This document shows positions 1 through 6,027 of a stretch of 10,808 nucleotides of DNA, piece after piece. Position 1 is the first letter of the stretch, and every line of letters begins with the position of its first letter. A program made the translations under genes and the position numbers. The stretch is taken from NCBI GenBank assembly GCA_002403115.1, contig DHHE01000048.1:271-11078 (forward strand), read 5' to 3'. Under the pieces are notes generated by a model. The model ran no database searches and was not told the origin of the DNA. It worked only from the letters and a program-made list of their open reading frames with translations. The DNA is from a bacterium UBP2_UBA4780. GTDB taxonomy: Bacteria > Edwardsbacteria > AC1 > EtOH8.

Positions 1-154
1 TGGCTTCATGGATTCCTTATAGAATATTCTTTACGTTTTACACAGAATATTACTTGTTAGTTACTAACCCAGAATCTTCCTGAATAGATGGGATAATCAT
101 TTAATCGGAAACGGAAAAGATCGATGTAGCCGGCTCGTTAACACGAGCTGATTT
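1..154. other. AT-rich flank without a confident gene
   Basis: This stretch is much more AT-rich than the rest of the window and holds no gene I can support. It contains the direct repeat AGAATATT (21-28 and 44-51) and a short palindrome GTTAG-TTA-CTAAC (56-68), which could be an operator. Two plus-strand frames are open from the window edge (to stops at 58-60 and 81-83), so the tail of a plus-strand gene is possible. On the minus strand an ATG at 9-7 is preceded by AAGGA (18-14), so a minus-strand gene could instead start here and leave the window. Nothing in the sequence decides between these options. Confidence 0.5.
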
Positions 155-155
155 T
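131..155 (+). terminator. Hairpin with short T-run, possible terminator
   Basis: An 8-bp stem with one G-U wobble (131-138 with 143-150, loop TAAC) is followed on the plus strand by ATTTT (151-155). It lies just beyond the stop codon of the minus-strand ABC ATPase gene. On the minus strand the hairpin is not followed at once by a U-run; the nearest is about 15 nt further on. The orientation therefore fits better as the end of a plus-strand transcript entering from the left, or as a weak bidirectional stop. The short U-run keeps confidence low. Confidence 0.35.
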
Positions 156-898
156 CACGATGTCGTGAACTCCAGGTAGAGGCTCTCCAGGTCGGCGTGG
201 TTATTCTGTGACAGGCAGCGGAGCTCGGCCAGGGTGCCCTGGGCGGCCAGGCGGCCCCGGGCGATGATGCCGATGCGGCCGCAGATGGACTCGGCCAGGC
301 TGAGGGTGTGGGTGGATATCAGCAGGCAGGCGCCGCGGGCCGCCTCCTGGAGGAAGATCTGGCGCACCGTCAGGATGCTGGCCGGGTCCAGGCCCACCAG
401 GGGCTCGTCTATCAGGTAGGCGTCCGGCCGGTGGAGCAGGGCCGAGGCCAGCACCAGCTTCTGCCGCATGCCGTGGGAATAGCCCTCGGCCCGCTGGTCC
501 AGCCAGTCGGAGGCCTGGAGCCTGCCGGCCAGCTCCGTTATCCGGTCACCGGCCTGGCTCCGGCCGATCCCGTAGAGGCCGGCCACCATGGTGAGGAACT
601 CGCGGCCGGTCAGGACGTCGTAAATATAGGGATTGTCCGGGATGAAGCCGAGCCGGCGCTTGGCCTCGACAGGGTTCTCCCGGATGTCGGCGCCGCCGAT
701 GGCCACCCGGCCCCGGTCCGGGCGCAGCAGGCCGCAGAGCATCTTGAGGGTGGTGGTCTTGCCGGCGCCGTTGGGCCCCAGCAGGCCGTAGATCTCGCCC
801 GGGAACACCGCGAGGTCCAGCCCGGCCACCGCCGCCTTGCTGCCGAAGCTCTTGAACAGGCCCTGGGCCAAAATGCAGGGCGCCGTCGGGCCGGTCAT
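155..898 (-). CDS. ABC transporter ATP-binding protein, ABC-2 exporter type
   Basis: This 247-aa protein is the nucleotide-binding subunit of an ABC exporter and would hydrolyse ATP at the inner face of the cytoplasmic membrane for a partner permease. It shows Walker A GPNGAGKT (41-48), the signature segment YSHGMRQK (140-147) in place of LSGGQ, Walker B YLIDEP (161-166) followed by the D-loop GLDP, and the H-loop STH (His197). At the Q-loop, IPDNP (86-90) has Asp instead of Gln; I recall such IPD and YSHGM variants from ABC-2-type subunits, so this looks like a subfamily trait rather than decay. The ATG at 898-896 overlaps the stop of the upstream transglutaminase-like gene by ATGA, indicating translational coupling. 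The frame stays open further upstream, but that part has no homology-like character and lies inside the neighbour. No permease follows within the window, so the substrate cannot be named. Confidence 0.93.
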   Translation of the reverse strand: MTGPTAPCILAQGLFKSFGSKAAVAGLDLAVFPGEIYGLLGPNGAGKTTTLKMLCGLLRPDRGRVAIGGADIRENPVEAKRRLGFIPDNPYIYDVLTGREFLTMVAGLYGIGRSQAGDRITELAGRLQASDWLDQRAEGYSHGMRQKLVLASALLHRPDAYLIDEPLVGLDPASILTVRQIFLQEAARGACLLISTHTLSLAESICGRIGIIARGRLAAQGTLAELRCLSQNNHADLESLYLEFTTS

Positions 899-2346
899 CG
901 GGACTCGACCACCTCGATCTTGAGGCGGCCCATGGCCGGCAGCAGCCGGGTCTGGGAGGACAGGTCGCCGGAGACCAGCCGGACGCGGGCGGCGTCGGCC
1001 GGGCTCTGGCCGAAGGCGGGGTCCAGCTCGATCCACTCCCCGCACCAGACGGCGTTCCAGGCATGGTAGTAGAAGCGCCCCTCCATGAAGACCACCCCCA
1101 GGCAGAGGCGGGCCGGGACCCCGGCGGCCCGGGCCAGGGCGCAGAACAGGGTGGCGTGCTCGTTGCAGTCCCCGCGGCGCGAGGCCAGCACCTCGACGGC
1201 CGAGGGCAGGGTGACCGACATCTTCTTCTCCAAGGAGCCGAACACCCAGTCCGAAATGGCGGTCGATTTCAACCAGGGATCCGACATCCCGGCGCAGATG
1301 GAATCGGCCAGGGCCCGCACCGCCGGGTCGTCAGATTGAATGAGAGCGGTGGCCGAAAGCCAGACCCGCAGGCTGTCAGGCACGGGGCCCTGGACCCGTC
1401 CGGGAACCGGCTCCCTGGTCACCGCCAGGACCCCGTTCCCCAGCCTCTGGCGGCCGCCGTCCAGGTCGAAGCCGGCCGGCTCGATGTCCAGCAGACGGTA
1501 GGCGGCGCTCGAGGCGCCGCGGGGGTCCTCAAACCGACGGCCCAGGGCCGGCACCGAAAGGGAGGTCAGAAGGTCCAGCGGCCGTTCGGAGCCCTTGACG
1601 TCCAGGGCCCGCTCCCTGGGCTCGGCCAGAAGGACGATGCCCAGGGGGCCCTCCTCCCTGAGGATCCGGCCCAGGGTGTCCACCCAGACTTGCGAGGTCA
1701 CTCCGGCGAACTCGGTTTCCAGCCGGACGCTCCACTCGGTGCGCCCGGGCAGGGCCAGGCTCTCCCGGCCGGCCACGGTGATGGTTGCCGGCTGGAGCGA
1801 CAGGGACGACGGGTCGAAGATGGAGAAGACATGCCGGTCGCCCGGCTTCAGGCTGCGGCCGGCCAGCAGCGGCTCCATGGCCTCGGGAAGGGTGACCGGC
1901 CCGGACAGCCCCACCTCCTGCCTTTGCGTCCGGCCGCCGGTCTCCACATCGACCAGAAGTTTCCGGCCGCGGACCTCGCCCCTGACCTTTATGTCGGCGG
2001 CGCCGGACAGTCTGAAGTCGAATCGCTTCAGGGCGTAGTCCCGGTCCAGATCGTAGCTGAGGGCCGAGGCCACCTCCTGGGGGTGGCCCATCATTTGAAA
2101 GCGCATCAGGCTGCGGTTGGAGATCGCCCGGCCCCCGCCGGGCAGGGACCGGGAGATGGTCACCGAGTGGCCGATCTTGTCAGTGCCCAAATAGAGGCCG
2201 TACCAGGACTCGGAGTCGCCGGCCCCAGGCCCCTTATCGAGACGCGCCTCCCGGGGGCAACCCCCGGCCGACAGGGCGAACCAGGCCAGCGAGCCGGCCC
2301 AGGCCAGCCCGGCCGCCCAGAAGCCTAAGTTCCTTGTCTTGAGCAT
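895..2346 (-). CDS. Transglutaminase-like domain lipoprotein
   Basis: This 483-aa protein has an N-terminal hydrophobic segment (about 8-25) ending in the lipobox-like SAGGC, so Cys30 is a likely lipidation site. A segment WYGLYLGTDKIG follows and resembles repeats seen in secreted transglutaminase-like proteins. The C-terminal third is a transglutaminase-core domain with the expected triad: Cys394 in RRGDCNEHA, His428 in YYHAWNAVW and Asp442 in ELDPAFGQ. Bacterial members of this superfamily are often cysteine proteases or amidases rather than crosslinkers; the substrate here is unknown. It is the first gene of a two-gene unit with the ABC ATPase (ATGA overlap at 895-898). The ATG at 2346-2344 is well placed because an in-frame TAA lies four codons upstream. 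A perfect sigma70 promoter sits so close that the mRNA would have almost no leader. The superfamily is certain; the role is not. Confidence 0.9.
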   Translation of the reverse strand: MLKTRNLGFWAAGLAWAGSLAWFALSAGGCPREARLDKGPGAGDSESWYGLYLGTDKIGHSVTISRSLPGGGRAISNRSLMRFQMMGHPQEVASALSYDLDRDYALKRFDFRLSGAADIKVRGEVRGRKLLVDVETGGRTQRQEVGLSGPVTLPEAMEPLLAGRSLKPGDRHVFSIFDPSSLSLQPATITVAGRESLALPGRTEWSVRLETEFAGVTSQVWVDTLGRILREEGPLGIVLLAEPRERALDVKGSERPLDLLTSLSVPALGRRFEDPRGASSAAYRLLDIEPAGFDLDGGRQRLGNGVLAVTREPVPGRVQGPVPDSLRVWLSATALIQSDDPAVRALADSICAGMSDPWLKSTAISDWVFGSLEKKMSVTLPSAVEVLASRRGDCNEHATLFCALARAAGVPARLCLGVVFMEGRFYYHAWNAVWCGEWIELDPAFGQSPADAARVRLVSGDLSSQTRLLPAMGRLKIEVVESR

Positions 2347-2357
2347 AAGCGAGGTAA

Positions 2358-2385
2358 ATTATACCACCTCCCGGGCGCATGTCAA
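2358..2385 (-). promoter_or_regulatory. Consensus sigma70 promoter for the transglutaminase/ABC genes
   Basis: On the minus strand, TTGACA (2385-2380), a 16-bp spacer and TATAAT (2363-2358) match both hexamers of the vegetative consensus. The predicted transcription start lies about 4-6 nt before the ATG at 2346, leaving no room for a Shine-Dalgarno site. Translation would have to begin on a nearly leaderless mRNA, unless a longer transcript from another start exists. The A/T-rich block just upstream (2386-2402) could act as an UP element. Confidence 0.75.
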
Positions 2386-2403
2386 TATTTATTTAAAAAA
2401 AAC

Positions 2404-2432
2404 TTGACTTCTTCCCGGTATTTTATTATCAT
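2404..2432 (+). promoter_or_regulatory. Sigma70-like promoter for the barrel/lipoprotein genes
   Basis: TTGACT (2404-2409), a 17-bp spacer and TATCAT (2427-2432) each match the consensus at five of six positions. The predicted start is near 2439, giving a leader of about 130 nt before the ATG at 2569. Its -35 box is separated by 18 bp from the -35 box of the divergent minus-strand promoter. The A/T tract between them, with an A8 run at 2395-2402, could serve both as an upstream element. Confidence 0.6.
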
Positions 2433-2438
2433 TATGCC

Positions 2439-2568
2439 ATTATGCTAATGAACTTTAGATAAGGAGGTGGGACCGGAGCAGTAAAACACCGTCCGTGGTC
2501 CTGGCGCAGGAGATTACGGGAAACCAATACCCATTCATTACCATCCAACCAAACAACAGGAGTAAAAC
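2439..2568 (+). promoter_or_regulatory. Structured 5' leader with an unused strong SD
   Basis: The predicted leader contains AAGGAGGTG (2461-2469), a near-perfect anti-SD complement with no start codon at usable distance downstream. It is followed by a hairpin with inner stem TCCTG (2499-2503) / CAGGA (2507-2511) over a 3-nt loop and outer stem CCGT (2493-2496) / ACGG (2516-2519). The SD for the real start is AGGAG (2558-2562), six nt before the ATG at 2569. The arrangement suggests a ribosome standby site or translational control. I recognise no known riboswitch consensus. Confidence 0.4.
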
Positions 2569-4236
2569 ATGAAGGCGAGAATCGGCTTTCTGCTGGCAAC
2601 CCTGGTTCTGGCAGCCGCGGTCGGACATGCGGCCGAAGGCCTGCCCTGGTGGTCCAACCCCTGGACCGAGTCCTTCCGCAGCGCGTCCACCGCTTCCCTG
2701 CTTGAGGACGACCTGGACCTGATGCTGGACCCGGGCATGATGCCCCTGATCGAGGGCTACCGGCTGTACACCAACCTGGCCAACTTCGTGGACAAGGACG
2801 AGGAGATATTCAACCCGGCGGACACCAACAACTACTACCTGATCGGCGGCAAGGCCCCGTTCTTCGGGTACGGGCACATGGGCCTGCTTTACGACCGCAG
2901 GTTCAGCCGCAGCTCGGACACAACGTCCGCTACCGGCTCCTATTTCGAGGACCTGGACGCCAACGGCACCTACGACCGGAGGACGGTCCAGGAGGGCATG
3001 AATTACTCGGGACAGCAGGAAAAGGACACCCACTGGTGGCTGGGCTTCGGCCGCGAGATGGGCACGGGCCGGATCGGTCTGCTGGTCTACCACCAGGACG
3101 GATACTATAAGGAGCAGCCCGGCGCCAACAATTACGAGGGCAAGACCACCGTCACCGACCTGGTAACCGGGGCCACCACCCTCAGCGCCGAGCAGTCGGA
3201 GACCCGCAACGACCAGACCACTTACAGCGTCAACGGCGGCGCCCTCTCCTACTGGCGCCCGATGACCGAGAACCTGGACCTGGGCGTGGCCGCCGGCCTG
3301 AACATCCACCTGGCCGAGGAGCTGGATTCGCTGACCTACGCCTACTCCGCCACCAGTCCCTCGACTCCCGGGGTCAACGGCACCACCATCGACAGCACCG
3401 CTGTCCTAAACAAGATCCCCTGGGACCATGTGGGACTGGAGCTGAACCTGAGGCTGGCCGGGATCTACAAGTGGAACGACAACGTCCGCACCCGGACAGA
3501 CCTGATGTTCTCCACCCTCAGCGGCTCCACAGACGAGGGGTCCATCACCTCGGAGTACAATTACCTGTCCGCCTTCCAGCTGCCGGCCCCGCTGGGCGTC
3601 AACTCCACCTCGATCACACGCGACCGGATGGCCGAGACGGTGGCCCAGGAGAACAGCTTCCTGGGGGTGGGCCTGTTCAGCAAGACCACGGTCAAGTTCA
3701 ACGATAGGGTCGAGATGTCCATCGGGCTGGGTCTGGGCAGCAGCAAGGGAGATGCCAGCACAGAATATACCAGCGACTACACCGAGACCATCGTCTACAA
3801 CGACGGCGACCCCTCCCTCTACACCGACTACACCCAGGTGACCACCGGCTCTGAATACGTGAAGGAAATGTACACCTGGTCGGCCCTGAACATATTGGCC
3901 CCGGTGGCGGTCGAGTTCCACATCACCGACCCGGTGGTCTTCCGGCTGGGGGCACAGCACAGTTTCCAGTACAGAGACTTTGCCTACACAGAGCACCATG
4001 AGTTCGTGCCCGACCGGGTGAGCTACACCGACGCCTACGGGGTGACCACGGTCAGCCACTTGGACTACTTCAGTCTCAACGCGTTAGGCTACACCGCCCA
4101 GGATGCCTACAACGAGACCCGCTTCACCTACGGGGCCGGCTGGCAGATCACCGACAACCTGCAGCTGGACTTCATGGGCTTCGCCAAGCTGGACGACCTG
4201 ACCAACTGGAAGCTCTCGGCCATATTCAAGTTCTAA
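2569..4236 (+). CDS. Secreted outer-membrane beta-barrel-like protein
   Basis: This 555-aa protein starts with a clear Sec signal peptide (MKARIG, a hydrophobic core, then likely cleavage after GHA at about residue 21). The mature chain has no cysteine, is rich in Tyr, Trp, Gly, Asn, Asp and Thr, and shows many alternating polar/hydrophobic segments. It ends in WKLSAIFKF, a final amphipathic strand with terminal Phe as in Bam-recognised outer-membrane proteins. The length would suit a medium-size barrel with long extracellular loops; Asp/Thr/Ser-rich stretches around 240-265 and 400-430 look like loops. I do not recognise a named family, so pore, transporter or structural roles all remain open. 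The start is supported by AGGAG six nt upstream. A lipoprotein gene follows after about 28 nt and is probably co-transcribed, suggesting a shared envelope role. Confidence 0.8.
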   Translation: MKARIGFLLATLVLAAAVGHAAEGLPWWSNPWTESFRSASTASLLEDDLDLMLDPGMMPLIEGYRLYTNLANFVDKDEEIFNPADTNNYYLIGGKAPFFGYGHMGLLYDRRFSRSSDTTSATGSYFEDLDANGTYDRRTVQEGMNYSGQQEKDTHWWLGFGREMGTGRIGLLVYHQDGYYKEQPGANNYEGKTTVTDLVTGATTLSAEQSETRNDQTTYSVNGGALSYWRPMTENLDLGVAAGLNIHLAEELDSLTYAYSATSPSTPGVNGTTIDSTAVLNKIPWDHVGLELNLRLAGIYKWNDNVRTRTDLMFSTLSGSTDEGSITSEYNYLSAFQLPAPLGVNSTSITRDRMAETVAQENSFLGVGLFSKTTVKFNDRVEMSIGLGLGSSKGDASTEYTSDYTETIVYNDGDPSLYTDYTQVTTGSEYVKEMYTWSALNILAPVAVEFHITDPVVFRLGAQHSFQYRDFAYTEHHEFVPDRVSYTDAYGVTTVSHLDYFSLNALGYTAQDAYNETRFTYGAGWQITDNLQLDFMGFAKLDDLTNWKLSAIFKF

Positions 4237-4264
4237 GAGCATGAAACGCAGAAAGGAGCCAATG

Positions 4265-5542
4265 ATGAAGAGATACGCCCTATTTCTGGCGGTGCTGCTG
4301 GTTGCAGTCCTGGCGTTCAACAGCTGCGGGAAGAAGGAGAACCCGTACGAACCCAACACCGACGCGGCCATGGGCAGCGTCGCCGCCAACCTGATCAACT
4401 CCGGGGCAGTGAACGTCACCCCGGGCTTGGGCGTGGCCCTGTTCGATTTAAATACGGATTCGCTCGGCATCCAGGCCCAGATCATCATCACCTTCCCGGT
4501 CAACATGAACGCCGGCACCGTCAACCTGACCAACATCGAGGTCGACGCCATCCAGGGCGGCACCATCACCTACTACCCCGAGCTGAGGAAGGCGGTGATC
4601 TACGGCACCTGGACCGCCGGCGCCTACTGGGTCAAGGTCGTCTTCAAGACCGGCCTGCAGGGACAGGGCGGCGGCTACATCGACGGCAACGGCAACGGCA
4701 AGGCCGACGGCGCGCCCTACGACTACAAGAAGTACTACGTCTGTGTGGGCGCCCCCGTCACCCCGGCCCCGGACTTCGTCCACCCGGCGTTGATAAACGG
4801 ATTCCCCTACGGCGGCGGCGTCAACCCCATCCATCCCGGGTTCTACTGTACCTTCGACAACAACGACATCGACTCCAACCTGGTCAGGGCCAACTTCAGC
4901 GTTCGGGACAGCACCGGCCGCAGCATCTCCCTCAAGTCGGCCGGCACCGCCGGGGGGCCGGGCTCATGGTTCGTTCTTTTCCAGACCACCGGAGCCGACT
5001 CCATCCTGACTTCCAACGCCCCGTACACGGTCAACGTCAACCTGAACGCCATCTCGGACACCAACGGCAACAAGGCGGTCTGGTCCAACTACGGCTACGT
5101 GGCCAACATCGCCAACGCGGTCTGGCCGTTCCGGACCTCGACTACCGCGGCCGGCGACTATACGCCGGTGCGTTACATTACTTACTCCAAGACGGCCACC
5201 GAGTTGATAGTGACTTTCAACGACACCCTGAACTACACCACTATCAACGCCAACACCTTCAAGGTCTACAAGACTAGCGGCGGAAACCTGTCCAGCGCCG
5301 TCTACGGCAGGATCTACTACCAACCCAGCGACGTCGGTGCCTATCAGGTGCGTTTCACCCTGGAGAACGCGCCGATAGCCGACCCTCCGAATTCAACGAA
5401 CTACCGGTTCTACCTCAGCCGCAACATAAGGGACAACACAGGCTGGTATCTTGACGGCAATAACAACGGCATCGGCGGCGAAGCCGGGGTGCCCGGCTGG
5501 TACATCTCATCGGACGACATCGACGAGGGCTTCACCCGGTAA
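4265..5542 (+). CDS. Lipoprotein with Big_5-like Ig domains
   Basis: This protein of about 425 aa begins with a short lipoprotein signal (MKRYALFLAVLL...) ending at FNSCGKKE. Cys21 would be the lipidated residue; such loose lipoboxes are familiar from FCB-group bacteria. The region after about 50 resembles SbsA/Big_5 Ig-like domains: a strand pattern IIITFPVNMNAGTVNLTNI, then a GT-x-AGAYWVKV strand and the acidic loop DGNGNGKADG. A second similar unit occupies the last 130 residues (ELIVTFNDTLNYTTINANTF ... LDGNNNGIGG). These DxNxNG loops could bind calcium. The AAAGGAG at 4252-4258 favours the ATG at 4265 (6-nt spacing); ATGs at 4262 and 4241 are in frame but less well placed. It follows the barrel gene and is closed by a strong terminator, so the two are likely a unit. 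Specific function is unknown. Confidence 0.82.
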   Translation: MKRYALFLAVLLVAVLAFNSCGKKENPYEPNTDAAMGSVAANLINSGAVNVTPGLGVALFDLNTDSLGIQAQIIITFPVNMNAGTVNLTNIEVDAIQGGTITYYPELRKAVIYGTWTAGAYWVKVVFKTGLQGQGGGYIDGNGNGKADGAPYDYKKYYVCVGAPVTPAPDFVHPALINGFPYGGGVNPIHPGFYCTFDNNDIDSNLVRANFSVRDSTGRSISLKSAGTAGGPGSWFVLFQTTGADSILTSNAPYTVNVNLNAISDTNGNKAVWSNYGYVANIANAVWPFRTSTTAAGDYTPVRYITYSKTATELIVTFNDTLNYTTINANTFKVYKTSGGNLSSAVYGRIYYQPSDVGAYQVRFTLENAPIADPPNSTNYRFYLSRNIRDNTGWYLDGNNNGIGGEAGVPGWYISSDDIDEGFTR

Positions 5543-5557
5543 CGGCAGTTACCCCAA

Positions 5558-5591
5558 GAAACGCCTCCCGCCAAACGGCGGGGGGCGTTTC
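5558..5591 (+). terminator. Strong intrinsic terminator-like hairpin
   Basis: A 15-bp stem (5558-5572 with 5577-5591, one T-G wobble, loop AAAC) lies 16 nt after the lipoprotein stop codon. The stem is very GC-rich in its upper part. Its T-run is built into the 3' arm (CGTTTC) and a weak TATTT follows. It would end the barrel/lipoprotein transcript. Confidence 0.8.
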
Positions 5592-5623
5592 GCTATTTAC
5601 CGAACTTTGGCAAAAAATGTTGC

Positions 5624-5871
5624 GCAAGCGGTCATCGAGTTGGCCGGCGTCTCGATGCCTCGACCCGGCTCGGCACAAGTACGCCCGCCGATGGTCGAGT
5701 GGCCGTTATCTCGATACGAACCGTTTCCGGTTCTACTCGATAATCGGCTGTACTTGTGCTGAGTGCATCGAAGCATCGAGACCAGGCGGGCACTCGACTC
5801 GTGGTGAGCTTGTCGAACCACGTCCGGCCAGTACCTCGACAAGCTCGGTAACAATCGAGATGACCGCTTGC
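5624..5871. repeat. 248-bp imperfect palindrome with 12-bp terminal inverted repeats
   Basis: The ends are perfect 12-nt inverted repeats: GCAAGCGGTCAT at 5624-5635 and its complement at 5860-5871. Inside are further nested inverted repeats: CTCGATGC...GCACAAGTAC (5651-5682) against its imperfect complement at 5750-5780; GAACCG/CGGTTC (5718-5723, 5728-5733) flanked symmetrically by TCGA; CGTGGT/ACCACG (5800-5805, 5817-5822); and GAGCTTGTCGA (5806-5816) against its exact complement at 5836-5846. About a dozen TCGA words occur. This is the architecture of a small non-autonomous element or a REP/BIME-like composite. No target-site duplication is obvious and no transposase is present. Copy number elsewhere cannot be judged from this window. 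Confidence 0.65.
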
Positions 5872-5911
5872 CATGGAACAGCCCTTAACCAATATTCGCA
5901 AAAGTTCAGTA

Positions 5912-5940
5912 TTTACAAAGTTTTTCAAATATGAGATAAT
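5912..5940 (+). promoter_or_regulatory. Sigma70-like promoter ahead of deoB
   Basis: TTTACA (5912-5917), a 17-bp spacer and GATAAT (5935-5940) each match the consensus at five of six positions, within AT-rich DNA. The predicted start is near 5947, giving a leader of about 80 nt before the TTG start at 6028. Just before that start lies a small hairpin, CCGT-CAA-ACGG (6015-6025), between AAGG (6011-6014) and the start codon. Confidence 0.55.
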
Positions 5941-6027
5941 TACCTGCCTAATGCTCAGGCGCGTAAGCCAGGGATTTCACGACCCTTAAAATTCAAAATT
6001 CCATTTGGATAAGGCCGTCAAACGGAT

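Larger units (their letters stand above)
5592..6027. other. Gene-free region between two transcription units
   Basis: No coding gene is supported here. The left half is a large imperfect palindrome rich in TCGA words (5624-5871). The right half (5872-6027) is AT-rich and holds the promoter and leader of the next operon. Short open frames crossing the palindrome look random. I see no tRNA or other recognisable RNA gene. Confidence 0.7.

Noticed and set aside
1063..2328. Long plus-strand open frame opposite the transglutaminase-like gene
   Set aside because: Composition is typical of an antisense shadow, and the minus-strand protein has a signal segment and an intact catalytic triad.
2442..2462. 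Six-codon leader peptide MLMNFR ending at the strong SD
   Set aside because: It has no SD of its own and lies only a few nt from the predicted transcription start; chance is the simplest explanation.
2439..2568. Known riboswitch, such as cyclic-di-GMP, in the barrel leader
   Set aside because: The conserved core sequences of the classes I compared are absent; only a simple hairpin and an SD-like run are visible.
2455..3309. Minus-strand open frame opposite the barrel gene and its leader
   Set aside because: Val/Gly/Gln-rich shadow translation that also runs through the predicted leader; the plus frame has a signal peptide and SD.
5624..5871. CRISPR array
   Set aside because: The repeated words are inverted and irregularly spaced, without uniform direct repeats and spacers.
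5617..5934. Small protein encoded across the palindromic element
   Set aside because: The frame crosses the inverted repeats, has no SD, and several frames on both strands are equally open, as expected for TCGA-rich repeats.
5592..6027. tRNA or small RNA gene
   Set aside because: No cloverleaf or known RNA consensus could be traced; the hairpins belong to the palindromic element.
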